Shown: positions 18,521 to 26,812 of the stretch, piece by piece
Numbering within the stretch: the first letter of the stretch is position 1
Layout: every line of letters begins with the position of its first letter
Origin: Fodinicurvata sp. EGI_FJ10296
GTDB lineage: Bacteria; Pseudomonadota; Alphaproteobacteria; DSM-16000; Inquilinaceae
Assembly (NCBI RefSeq): GCF_040712075.1
Contig: NZ_JBFCVL010000004.1
Coordinates: forward strand, 248,001 to 312,000
Reading direction: 5' to 3'
Length of the DNA: 64,000 nt
The notes under the pieces: model-generated
Seen by the model: the letters and a program-made list of their open reading frames with translations, nothing else
What the model was told of the DNA's origin: nothing
The model's database searches: none
Program-made: the position numbers and the translations under genes

Positions 18521-19609
18521 TCAGGGACCGCAGGCCAGCCCCTGGGCGGCGATATCGGCAAGGCGGGCCGGTCCAATTCCCGGCACGCGGCCCAACTCGT
18601 CGATGCTGCCAAAGGGGCGCGCTGCGGCAACCGCCTCGGCGCGGGCAGGCCCGATATGGACGATCTCCGCCAGCCGATCCGGCGTGGCGGCGTTCAGGTC
18701 CACACATGCCGCCGCCGCCATTAGAGGAGCCCCGTCAATGTCCGGAACCGCCCAGTTTTTCCCGTCGCTGCGCGCGACGACCGTACCGTGGGTATCGGTT
18801 CCATAGACTGCGATATCGGCAGCTGCCAGACGGGCCAGCACGGCGTCATCGGGGTGGCCATAGCGATTGTCCGCCGCTGCCTGATAGACCGCGATTTCCG
18901 GCGACACCGCTTCAAGGAAAGCAACCGAGGTGCTGGTTGACGATCCGTGGTGTCCCAATTTCAGAATGTCGGCATGGACGGAGATTCCGGTTTCCAGAAG
19001 GCTCGCTTCCAACGCCACCTCGGCATCGCCCGTTAGCAGAACGCTGGTTTGCCCATAATCGGCACGCAGGATGATCATGCTGTCGTGCAGGTCACCTGTG
19101 GCATCGGCGGCCGATGTTGCCGGATGGAGGACCGAGACCCCGATGCCGTCGATCGACACTCGGTCGCCACGAACCGGTTCCCGATAATCAATACCGGGTG
19201 CAGCAGCGATTGCATCGATGAACGTTTCGAATGTGACGGTGGTATGGGTCTGGCCATTATACCAGAGGGCGTCAACCGCAATGTCACCGGCTTGCAGCAG
19301 ATCCGTGAGACCGCCGATGTGGTCTGCATGCGCATGTGTCGCCACCACAAGATCGAGATCGGTAACGCCCAGCGCGGCCAGATAGTCACTCACCTGCCCG
19401 CCGGCGCCGCCTCCGTCCACGAGGATCCGGGCATCGGCGGTGGCCAGTAGTACCGCATCGCCCTGACCGACATCGATGAAATGAACGTCTAGGTCAGCCT
19501 GAACGGAGCCGGCCCACAACAGGACGGTGGACGCGACGAGAAGACGCCGAACCCCATTTCCGGGGCGAACACCGGTTCGGCGGGGATAGATTCCAGGATC
19601 GCGGGGCAT
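18521..19609 (-). CDS. Secreted ComEC-like metallo-beta-lactamase protein with C-terminal ComEA-like helix-hairpin-helix domain
   Basis: A 362-residue predicted exported hydrolase. An N-terminal signal sequence (RRLLVASTVLLWAGSVQA) precedes a metallo-beta-lactamase fold of the ComEC/Rec2 C-terminal type: FIDVGQGDAVLL (45-56), the metal motif HAHADH (92-97), LLTGDAE and LGHHGS. The last 60 residues are a double helix-hairpin-helix (DLNAATPDRLAEI, IGPARAEAVAAARPFGS, VPGIGPARLADI) like the DNA-binding ComEA protein. No ComEC channel region is present. The ATG at 19609 is preferred over a GTG at 19657. Expected role is hydrolysis of a phosphodiester, perhaps DNA, in the periplasm; this is inferred. 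Confidence 0.85.
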   Translation of the reverse strand: MPRDPGIYPRRTGVRPGNGVRRLLVASTVLLWAGSVQADLDVHFIDVGQGDAVLLATADARILVDGGGAGGQVSDYLAALGVTDLDLVVATHAHADHIGGLTDLLQAGDIAVDALWYNGQTHTTVTFETFIDAIAAAPGIDYREPVRGDRVSIDGIGVSVLHPATSAADATGDLHDSMIILRADYGQTSVLLTGDAEVALEASLLETGISVHADILKLGHHGSSTSTSVAFLEAVSPEIAVYQAAADNRYGHPDDAVLARLAAADIAVYGTDTHGTVVARSDGKNWAVPDIDGAPLMAAAACVDLNAATPDRLAEIVHIGPARAEAVAAARPFGSIDELGRVPGIGPARLADIAAQGLACGP

Positions 19610-19714
19610 GAAGCATCCAGAAGGCGGAACGAAAACCGCTGATCTGATAGCCTCCACCCCGCTCCCGGAGCAACTAGAAAGTGCTTAGGTTTCGTACACT
19701 CAACTCAGGTCGAT

Positions 19715-20254
19715 CTAGAAATCCATATCGAAATCGCCCGCGCCGCCCCCGATATCGCCGCCTCCATCGTCCGTACCCTCCGCCGGGCGCTGCTCGGCGC
19801 CCGCTTCCGCGGCTTCGGCGTCGTTGCCGAAACCGGATGCCAGGCCGTAACCCAACATGGCACCGCCGATCATGGCCATTCCGGTGCCAGCGGCTGAGCC
19901 CAGAAACCCGCCACCGCGGCCCACTTGGTCCGACGGGGATCCGCCATCATGGGCATGCCGCTGTGTGGGCGGCGGAACCGGGCTGTCGCCACCGCCGAAG
20001 ATACCGGACAGGAAGCCACCCGCCGGACGCTTCTGGAGCTCTTCTTCGAGCTGGGCAATGCGGTCATTGGACCGGCCCAAGGCTTCTTCCAGCATCACGA
20101 TGGCTTGCCCCATGTAGTAGGGAGCAGCCGGATGCTCGTCCAGTTTGCTGCGAATATGGGCCTCCGCCTCCGGATCGCGGTCGCCGCCCTGCCGTTCCGC
20201 CTTCGCTACCTTGTCGAAGAGATCGTCAATCGCTTCGCGGTCCGATTTATCCAT
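19715..20254 (-). CDS. DUF2076 domain-containing protein
   Basis: A 179-residue acidic protein. The N-terminal 80 residues match DUF2076 (DREAIDDLFDKVAKAE, RDPEAEAHIRSKLDEHPAAPYYMGQAIV, then a coiled-coil ALGRSNDRIAQLEEELQ). The rest is Gly/Pro-rich, with a short Gly/Ala hydrophobic stretch (GTGMAMIGGAMLGYGLASG) and an acidic Gly-rich tail ending DFDMDF. The start at 20254 has GGAGG 8 bases upstream. The family is of unknown function, thought to be periplasmic ligand-binding, but no signal peptide is seen here. Confidence 0.8.
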   Translation of the reverse strand: MDKSDREAIDDLFDKVAKAERQGGDRDPEAEAHIRSKLDEHPAAPYYMGQAIVMLEEALGRSNDRIAQLEEELQKRPAGGFLSGIFGGGDSPVPPPTQRHAHDGGSPSDQVGRGGGFLGSAAGTGMAMIGGAMLGYGLASGFGNDAEAAEAGAEQRPAEGTDDGGGDIGGGAGDFDMDF

Positions 20255-20468
20255 TCTCGCGTCCTCCGCCGGTAAAACTGTCGCATCTTCAAATGGCCCT
20301 TCGGCGTCGGTCCACAAGAGGTCGGTCCCGAGCGGACGTTAACGAACGAGCGGTAACCTCGTCGGTTTCACCTGCGAAAATGTCGAGAATGCCGTATACT
20401 ATTATCGTGGCATCCAGTCCGGGAAGAACGACCCGGCGGGTGCCGGCCCGAGACCCGGAGGTGACGTG

Positions 20469-20669
20469 ATGGCACTTGCAGTTCCCGTCGTACCGCCGGC
20501 CCCACTTGTTCATGTAGTGGCGCCGACGCCAGCCCTGCGCCAGGCCCGCAACCCGACGCGGGTAAAGACCGAGACGATAAACGCCGTCGAAGCCATGGAA
20601 CGTGTGCACAAGACCAGCGCACGGAAGAAGCGCGGCGACCGCGGGCAGATCCTCGATATCATCATCTGA
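20469..20669 (+). CDS. Small conserved-looking protein of unknown function
   Basis: A 66-residue ORF in a spacer between two leftward genes. It has a near-ideal ribosome-binding site: GGAGGTGA at 20457-20464 sits 7 bases (from GGAGG) before the ATG at 20469. The N-terminal half is Pro/Val/Ala-rich, the middle has ETINAVEAMERV, and the C-terminus is basic then hydrophobic (SARKKRGDRGQILDIII). A TATACT hexamer at 20395-20400 is a weak -10 candidate. I do not recognise the family. The start-site signal and lack of overlap with other genes support it as real. Confidence 0.55.
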   Translation: MALAVPVVPPAPLVHVVAPTPALRQARNPTRVKTETINAVEAMERVHKTSARKKRGDRGQILDIII

Positions 20670-20740
20670 TCGGCTGTGATTGCCCCAAAAGTTGATCAGG
20701 TGAAGGTTCATCTGGCGAAAGCTCATCTGGCGGGCGGGTA

Positions 20741-21868
20741 TCAGTTGGATGGGCGGCTGTCGGTCGTGCCCGGCGCGATGTCCAGCAGCCGTCCCAGCAG
20801 ATAGTCGGCTTCTTCGGGGTGCAGATCGGATGCCTGGGTGAGGACGCGTTCCATCATCATCCTGCTATAGGATTGCGGATCGAAATCTGCACTGCGCATA
20901 TCTGTATCGTTGACCAGATCGACCGCCATCCGGAACGCCGGGAACAGCCGCTCCGGCAGCGCGGCCTTGTCGTACAGGCGGCGGAAAGCCACCTTGCCCT
21001 GATCGTAGATCAGCACGCGCGCATTATGGACCGGTATGCTGGCAAGCGTCGCAATCCCGGCCTCGAAGAAGCCGGTATCGCCGACGCAGACGGCCCTGAA
21101 CAGCAGTGACGGCGACAGTCGACCGGCGCGTTTCAGTTGCTCAACGAGACCGAGTAGTTCGCGGTCGGCCTCGCTGGAGGCAATTGAGAGCGTGGCGCGT
21201 TCCCGCGCGTTCAGAACCAGATCGGTCGCAACGGATTCCGGCAACGCCTGCCTCTCTGTCAGAACCTTGCTCAGGTGATCCGACATTCTGGCAACGAGGC
21301 GTTCGGCAACCGTAGCCGACAAGGCGGGGCGGCTCTTGAGCGATTGGCTCACGGACGTGCTGCTGCCATGTTCGTCAGCGATACGGCCCAATACGGTATC
21401 ACCGAGGGGTGCCGACGTGTTCTCCGCAATCGTCTCGGCGACCCGGCCGGAAGCGCGGTCCAGCAGCGCATCGGCGACGGTATCGTTCAGATCCGTTCGG
21501 CGGGCAACCGCAACCTGCCCGTCTTCGCTTGCCTGCGCGACCAGTTCCACCAGATCGTCTTGCGTGAGTACGGACGAGTATTCCAGGATGGGCATGGACA
21601 CGCTGTCAATGTCCGAAGCCAGTTGCCGCGCCACATCGCGTGGCACATGCGGCGACATCTTCAGGTTCTCCGCCAGCGTCGTCCGAACGAGATCCGACGC
21701 ATCGGCGGAAAGTCTGCGGATAATATCCTCGGCCATGGCCCGGGCGCGATCGCTCAGGCCCTCGGTATCGATCTGGCCTGCCAGTTTGGGAGTCAGACTG
21801 GCGCGCGATTCAACCGATGGATCCGACAGCAGCCTGGCAACGTCTTCTTCCGTGAGCCGGTCGCTCAT
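20741..21868 (-). CDS. DUF2336 domain-containing protein
   Basis: A 375-residue helical-repeat protein of the alphaproteobacterial DUF2336 family. It has repeated helical segments such as DASDLVRTTLAENLKMSPHVP and VSMPILEYSSVLTQDDLVEL and PALSATVAERLVARMSDHL, like HEAT-type repeats, and a conserved C-terminal half (LLFRAVCVGDTGFFEAGIA). The start at 21868 has GGAG 8 bases upstream; the frame extends to 21922 without support. The molecular role is unknown. Upstream lie about 300 bp without a gene, then a divergent cytochrome c gene. Confidence 0.85.
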   Translation of the reverse strand: MSDRLTEEDVARLLSDPSVESRASLTPKLAGQIDTEGLSDRARAMAEDIIRRLSADASDLVRTTLAENLKMSPHVPRDVARQLASDIDSVSMPILEYSSVLTQDDLVELVAQASEDGQVAVARRTDLNDTVADALLDRASGRVAETIAENTSAPLGDTVLGRIADEHGSSTSVSQSLKSRPALSATVAERLVARMSDHLSKVLTERQALPESVATDLVLNARERATLSIASSEADRELLGLVEQLKRAGRLSPSLLFRAVCVGDTGFFEAGIATLASIPVHNARVLIYDQGKVAFRRLYDKAALPERLFPAFRMAVDLVNDTDMRSADFDPQSYSRMMMERVLTQASDLHPEEADYLLGRLLDIAPGTTDSRPSN

Positions 21869-22166
21869 CTGCTTGTCTCCGACCGTTAACCCACGCGCAC
21901 GCACAAGAGGCCGTGTTCTCACGAATGCGCCGCGTCGCGCGACTATAGTGCGATAGTTCTTAAACGCCTCTTAAGCTCGCCCGCCTTAAACCCCGCCTCA
22001 AGCCGATCAAGCCGATCTGTCGTCGCCTTACCGACGTGCCGCGATTTGCCGCTCCTCGATGTCCCCGCGAATGCTGGCCCCGGGTGCATTGCATTGCTAT
22101 CAGGGACAGGCTGCACTCCGGTCCTTGCTTCCGGCCGGTTCCGCGATCGCGAATGAGACAAGCACC

Positions 22167-22583
22167 ATGATGCTGAAATTTCCCCGCTTCGGCCTCGCCG
22201 TCGGACTCCTGCCGCTCGTGCTGGCCGCATGCGGCGACCAGGGCGCTGATGAGGCGGCGGTCGACGAAGACCCGCAGGTCGCAGCCGGCCGATCGGCGTT
22301 CCAGGTCTGCTCGTCCTGCCACGTGATCGATGAAGAGCGTCATCGCGCAGGGCCCCACCTCGTCGGCCTTTTCGGACGCGAAGCTGGCGGCGCCGGTGGG
22401 TTCCGGTACTCTGCGGCCATGGTCGACAGCGGCATCGTCTGGAACGAGGAAAGCCTGGATGATTTTCTGGCTGCCCCCCGTAGCGTAGTCCCCGGCAACC
22501 GGATGTCATTCGCCGGCCTGCGCGACGGTGACGAGCGCGCTGCCCTGATCGCATTCCTCCGCGAGGCGACGGCAGAGCAATGA
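22167..22583 (+). CDS. Lipoprotein c-type cytochrome (cytochrome c2/c550 class)
   Basis: A 138-residue exported haem protein. The N-terminus is a lipoprotein signal (GLLPLVLAACG, lipid-modified Cys22). The haem-binding motif CSSCH is at 48-52, followed by the class I pattern HRAGPHLVGLFGR, and the axial Met is probably the one in PGNRMSF. It is likely an electron carrier anchored to the membrane on the periplasmic side. Two adjacent ATGs at 22167 and 22170 are both possible. The preceding 298 bp (21869-22166) hold no recognisable gene, only short CTTAA and AGCCGATC repeats near 21960-22010. Confidence 0.88.
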   Translation: MMLKFPRFGLAVGLLPLVLAACGDQGADEAAVDEDPQVAAGRSAFQVCSSCHVIDEERHRAGPHLVGLFGREAGGAGGFRYSAAMVDSGIVWNEESLDDFLAAPRSVVPGNRMSFAGLRDGDERAALIAFLREATAEQ

Positions 22584-22626
22584 CGCTCTGCCGATCGCGT
22601 TCGTCCCGCCGTCGTTCAGGCGCGGC

Positions 22627-23508
22627 TCAACGATTCGCCAGCAGTTCGCGAATGTCGTCGGCCCGGGCCAGGTCCCGGCCCAGCGAACGGATGCCCGAGA
22701 CCAAACCCGCCACCTGTTCGGCGTTGGAGGCGGCCGGTTCGCCGTTCAGATGGTAGATGTTGTTTTCGAAGCCGATGCGGCCATGCCCGCCCAGCATCGC
22801 CGCGCCGAGAAGCGCCGGTCCCTCCAGCGGGCCGAATGCGCAGACCGACCAGATATCGCCCTCCCGCAGCACACCGAGATAAGGCAACAGTTCCGGCGGC
22901 GCGCAGAAACGGTTCGTCGCATATTTGCCGAGCACGAGTTGAAGAAAGGCGCTTTCATCCGGGATGACGCCACGCGCCCTTAATGTGTTGAATCGCTCCA
23001 GATCAACGGCATCATACACAATGTACTGAAGGGCAATATTCTCAGTGCCGCACCAGTCGATGAAGGACTCCACGACTGAAAGATGCGCATCGTCGGCGTC
23101 GGGCGGAATCAGTTCCCGAACGGCCACCGACGCCGATTCCGGCCGGACCGCCCGCACCGTCGCCATTTGTTCCGCCGGCGTGAAGCGGCCCACCGCCTCG
23201 GTCGTGATCTGCAGGAACAGACCCTCGCCGACCGCGCCGCGAATCGCGTCGATCATTTCCACGTAAGCACCGGTATCAATGCTGTGCTGCAATTCCGCGT
23301 CGCGCACATGTACGTGAATCGCCGCCGCCCCCGCCTCCAGGCAAGCCGACGCCGTGCGGGCCATCTCGGCCGGCGTCAGGGGCAATGCCGGATGATCCGC
23401 CTGGGTGCGGCGCGCACCATTGGGAGCGACCATGACGATGCATGGCGCCCCCCATGGCAATGGCGACTCGATCGGTCGGGGGAGCGCGGAATCGTCTTCG
23501 TTCTTCAT
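22627..23508 (-). CDS. BKACE-family beta-keto acid cleavage enzyme (3-keto-5-aminohexanoate cleavage protein, DUF849)
   Basis: A 293-residue TIM-barrel enzyme that condenses a beta-keto acid with acetyl-CoA to give acetoacetate and a CoA ester. The zinc site HVHVRD is at 65-70; other conserved pieces are ITTEAVGRFTPAEQ, the long IALQYIVYDAV strand and GGHGRIGFENNIY near the C-terminus. The family acts on many beta-keto acids (3-keto-5-aminohexanoate, dehydrocarnitine, beta-ketoadipate and others), so the substrate is open. It is the last gene of a tight leftward run, 29 bp after an aminotransferase and downstream of a TAXI binding protein, suggesting degradation of an imported amino- or keto-acid. 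Confidence 0.88.
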   Translation of the reverse strand: MKNEDDSALPRPIESPLPWGAPCIVMVAPNGARRTQADHPALPLTPAEMARTASACLEAGAAAIHVHVRDAELQHSIDTGAYVEMIDAIRGAVGEGLFLQITTEAVGRFTPAEQMATVRAVRPESASVAVRELIPPDADDAHLSVVESFIDWCGTENIALQYIVYDAVDLERFNTLRARGVIPDESAFLQLVLGKYATNRFCAPPELLPYLGVLREGDIWSVCAFGPLEGPALLGAAMLGGHGRIGFENNIYHLNGEPAASNAEQVAGLVSGIRSLGRDLARADDIRELLANR

Positions 23509-23537
23509 TCGATGGCCTCGAACCAGTCGATGGGTCG

Positions 23538-24878
23538 TTATACGGCGGACTGAGCTGTAGCGGCATCGATCGCCGCGCCGAGTCGATCGACAATCACTTC
23601 GATCATATCGGCATCAATGATGAATGGCGGCGCCAGCATCACATGATCGCCGCGCTTGCCGTCGACGGTTCCCCCCATCGGGTAGCACATCAGGCCGCGG
23701 GTCATGGCTTCGGACTTGATCCGCGCATTAAGCCGGTAGGCTGGATCGAAAGGCTCCTTGCTCAGCCGGTCCGCGACCATTTCAATGCCGATGAACAACC
23801 CGCGCCCCCGGATATCGCCCACATGGGGATGATTGCCAAAGCGGCTTTCCAGGGCGTTGCGAAGCTCTTCGCCGCGCCGATTGACGTTGCTCAGCAGGTC
23901 GCCGTCTTCGATTCGCTCCTGAACCGCGATCGCCGCCGCACAGGCCAGGGCATGCCCCATATATGTATGGCCGTGCTGGAAAAATCCCGATCCGTCTCGA
24001 AAGGCGCGCCAGATCGCATCGCTGCACAAAAGAGCGCCAATGGGCTGATAGCCCGCGCCCAAACCTTTGGCCGTCGCCAGCATATCCGGTGCAATGCCGT
24101 CCTGCTCGCACGCGAACAGGGTTCCGGTTCTGCCCATTCCACACATGACCTCGTCGAGGATCAGCAGAATGCCGTGTCGATCGCAGATCTCGCGGACCCG
24201 GCGGAAATACCCCTCCACCGGTGGCAGCACACCGGCCGTCGCGCCGACTACGGTTTCGGCAACGAAGGCCATGACCGTTTCCGGCCCCTGTGCCGCTATT
24301 TCCTGCTCCAGCTCCTCTGCCAGCCGATCGGCGTAGGCCTCGTCGCTTTCGCCATCGATCTTGCCACGATACGGGTAGCAGGGCGAAACGTGCGAGGCCT
24401 CGATCAACAGCGGCTCGAACGGCGCCCGCCGCCACTGGTTACCGCCCGCCGCCAGCGCACCGAGTGTATTGCCGTGATAACTTTGCCGCCGTGCGATAAC
24501 GTGTTTGCGCTGGGGCTGCCCGGTTTCGACGAAATACTGCCGGGCCATCTTCAGCGCCGTTTCAACCGCCTCGGAGCCGCCCGAGACGAAATAGACCTTT
24601 CCGTCCCGCAGCCGTCCCGGCGCCCGGGCAACCAGGCGGGCGGCCAGCGCCTCCATCGGCTCAGTGGTGAAAAACCCGCTATGGGCAAAAGCCAGACGAT
24701 CGATCTGCGCTTTCATGGCCTCGCGCACGCTCGCGTCGCTATGGCCGAGGCATGAAACAGCCGCCCCGCCCGATGCGTCGAGATAGCGCTTGCCCTCGTT
24801 GTCGAAGAGCCAGACACCCTCGCCCCTGACAGCCGTCGGCAGCTCGTTATGGGTATGCCGGTGGAAAACGCTGGTCAT
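23538..24878 (-). CDS. Class III PLP-dependent aminotransferase (aspartate aminotransferase family)
   Basis: A 446-residue omega-type aminotransferase. It shows FVSGGSEAVETALKMARQY, the YHGNTLG segment, the LILDEVMCGMGRTG cofactor loop with its Asp, and the Schiff-base lysine in ATAKGLGAGYQP. The gene starts 28 bp after the TAXI binding protein and ends 29 bp before BKACE, so the three are one operon. It could convert an amine or beta-amino acid to the aldehyde or keto acid used by BKACE. The start at 24878 gives a family-like N-terminus; the open frame runs to 24950 but would overlap the TAXI gene. Confidence 0.88.
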   Translation of the reverse strand: MTSVFHRHTHNELPTAVRGEGVWLFDNEGKRYLDASGGAAVSCLGHSDASVREAMKAQIDRLAFAHSGFFTTEPMEALAARLVARAPGRLRDGKVYFVSGGSEAVETALKMARQYFVETGQPQRKHVIARRQSYHGNTLGALAAGGNQWRRAPFEPLLIEASHVSPCYPYRGKIDGESDEAYADRLAEELEQEIAAQGPETVMAFVAETVVGATAGVLPPVEGYFRRVREICDRHGILLILDEVMCGMGRTGTLFACEQDGIAPDMLATAKGLGAGYQPIGALLCSDAIWRAFRDGSGFFQHGHTYMGHALACAAAIAVQERIEDGDLLSNVNRRGEELRNALESRFGNHPHVGDIRGRGLFIGIEMVADRLSKEPFDPAYRLNARIKSEAMTRGLMCYPMGGTVDGKRGDHVMLAPPFIIDADMIEVIVDRLGAAIDAATAQSAV

Positions 24879-24906
24879 ATCGTCGCTTCTCGCCCGTTTA
24901 TCCAGA

Positions 24907-26112
24907 TTACTGGATACCGCGTTCGCGAAAGAATTCCAAGGCACCGTCATGGAGCGGCGCCGAAAATTCGCTGCCCAGGATTTCGGTTATCGACAGATTC
25001 GCCAGCGCCGGGTGGACGTTGCGCAGCGCCTCGATACCTTCGACGATCACTGCCGTCACGCTTTCGGCCATCGCATCGTCGACACCGGCATGCGATACCA
25101 TCAGTGCGACCGGGCCGAATGTCGGTACAGCCGGTTCGTCCGCGGCCACATCTTCGGCGCCGGATACCGCCGTATCGCGGTAGTAGCCTGACGGAATGCT
25201 CGATGCCTTGTAATAGGGATGTGCCGACAGCACCGTTTCCACGATTTCCGGACCGATTCCGATGATCCGCGCCTCGCAGGCGGTCACAGCCTCGTGGACG
25301 GTGCCGGTCGGGTGCCCTGCAATATAGGCAATCACGTCGACTTCGCCTGCGCACAAGGCTTCATGCTGGGTCCCGAGCGGCAGCGACAGGAGTGTCGGAC
25401 CCGCTTCTTCGCCGTCCGCCCCGGCGTCGTCGCCCTCTTGCCCGGCCTCCGGGATCATGCCGGCAGCCTCAAGCGCCGCCGTCATGGCAACCCGCATCGC
25501 GTTATGCTCGTCGGGCCCCAGATTGATCCGGGCGTCGCCGAGATCGGAAAAATCGTCAGCGGCAAAATCGTTGCGTGCAATGATCGTCAGCGGTTCATCG
25601 TGAAGCGCCATCAGCAGCCGCAGATCGCCCAATGGTCCACTGTCGGCGAACGGCCCGATTCCCATGACGGCTTCGAAAACGCGGTCCGATCGCGCAATCC
25701 CGAAGTCGAACTCACCGGCATTGACCCGCACGACATTCTCCCAGGAACCGGTCGTGCTTTCCGCCGCGAACGTCGTCCCGTCGAAACTGCCGCTCGCGTC
25801 GAGTATCTGCGCGACACTCCCGGCCACTGGAAAATAGAGGCCGTTTGGCATGCCCGACGCGATCGACACGACGGGGGAAACCGTCTCTCCGGAACCCGGG
25901 CCGGTCTCGGTGGCCTGCTCCGCTGGCGGCAGGGCTTCATCCTCTGCAGCGGCAGCGCCGGGTATCGCCAGCCCCCCGATCGCGAGGGCAGTGGCCATAC
26001 AGCCGAGGAGGGTTCGCAATGACCGGTCGACGCCGGAAGCATCATCAACAGTGCTTTCCCGAATCTGTCCCCCCCGAATCTGTCCCCGGTCTCGCTGTTG
26101 CATCGGCATCAC
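24907..26112 (-). CDS. TAXI-family TRAP-type solute-binding protein (orphan)
   Basis: A 401-residue periplasmic binding protein with an N-terminal signal (about residues 32-56). The mature region has the TAXI hallmark IASGMPNGLYFPVAGSVAQIL, then FDFGIARSDRVFEA, and PSGYYRDTA and GPVALMVSHAGV. An acidic Gly/Glu insertion (AGQEGDDAGADGEEAGP) near 215-235 is unusual. TAXI proteins normally work with a fused 4TM-12TM TRAP permease, but none is in this window. It lies 13 bp after the Mla-type lipoprotein gene and 28 bp before an aminotransferase gene. The exact start is uncertain. Confidence 0.85.
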   Translation of the reverse strand: MMPMQQRDRGQIRGGQIRESTVDDASGVDRSLRTLLGCMATALAIGGLAIPGAAAAEDEALPPAEQATETGPGSGETVSPVVSIASGMPNGLYFPVAGSVAQILDASGSFDGTTFAAESTTGSWENVVRVNAGEFDFGIARSDRVFEAVMGIGPFADSGPLGDLRLLMALHDEPLTIIARNDFAADDFSDLGDARINLGPDEHNAMRVAMTAALEAAGMIPEAGQEGDDAGADGEEAGPTLLSLPLGTQHEALCAGEVDVIAYIAGHPTGTVHEAVTACEARIIGIGPEIVETVLSAHPYYKASSIPSGYYRDTAVSGAEDVAADEPAVPTFGPVALMVSHAGVDDAMAESVTAVIVEGIEALRNVHPALANLSITEILGSEFSAPLHDGALEFFRERGIQ

Positions 26113-26125
26113 GATCGGCTACCCC

Positions 26126-26806
26126 TCACCCGCTGAACTCTCTGTCGCCAGCTGACAGAGCCCATTGGGCTATGTCTGTCAACGCATCGTCGGTTGCCCT
26201 GTTGAACGCAGCGACGATCTGGGCGAACTCCGTCCCGCCTGCTGTCGCCTGACCGGAATGCGATTCGCGTGCAACGATTTCGCGGTCGGGCATGTTGATC
26301 AGCGCACAACTCGTTCGCACGGTTGCAATGGTCGTATTGGTACCGGTCGTATCGGCCTGGAAATCCCGGAGTTCACAGCGCAGAACGAAATTCGCGCGTA
26401 TCGCAAGACTGTCCCGGCCCACACCGGTGATGAGGCCTGTATTCTCCAACGTTTCGACCAACAATCGCTGCATCATGACCGGCGCCCGGTCCGTCCATGC
26501 CACCCCTTCGTAGTAGTCGAGCGACGAGGTGCGCTGCCGCACCGCGATCGAGGTCGTGTCGAGCCCGGCAGGCGCGTTCATGGTGTCGACCAGAAGCTGC
26601 CACGAAACCGTCGGCCCGGCGATCGACTCCGCCGACGGCGCCGACAGGCTGTAGAGATTTGTGCTCTCGCGCAGCGTCGGCAGCGCGCCGCAGCCTGACA
26701 CGGCGACGGCGAGAAGAACCAGGGCCGACCTCAGGGCTGCACGCTTATACCGGCCACTGGTTAAGGGTATTGCGGTTCTCCGCGCTGTCGTATTGCACAT
26801 GTCCAT
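26126..26806 (-). CDS. ABC-type transport auxiliary lipoprotein (PqiC-like)
   Basis: A 226-residue lipoprotein with a signal ending in the lipobox VSGCG (LRSALVLLAVAVSGCG). The mature domain follows the PqiC/DUF330-type pattern: NLYSLSAP, WQLLVDTMNAPAGLDTTSIAVRQ, YYEGVAWTDRAPVMMQRLLVETLE. It is expected to sit in the outer membrane and act with the MCE protein MlaD in intermembrane lipid transport. It starts 6 bp after mlaD. Having a PqiC-type lipoprotein where MlaC/MlaA would be expected is common in alphaproteobacterial Mla-like loci. Confidence 0.82.
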   Translation of the reverse strand: MDMCNTTARRTAIPLTSGRYKRAALRSALVLLAVAVSGCGALPTLRESTNLYSLSAPSAESIAGPTVSWQLLVDTMNAPAGLDTTSIAVRQRTSSLDYYEGVAWTDRAPVMMQRLLVETLENTGLITGVGRDSLAIRANFVLRCELRDFQADTTGTNTTIATVRTSCALINMPDREIVARESHSGQATAGGTEFAQIVAAFNRATDDALTDIAQWALSAGDREFSG

Positions 26807-26812
26807 GACTCA

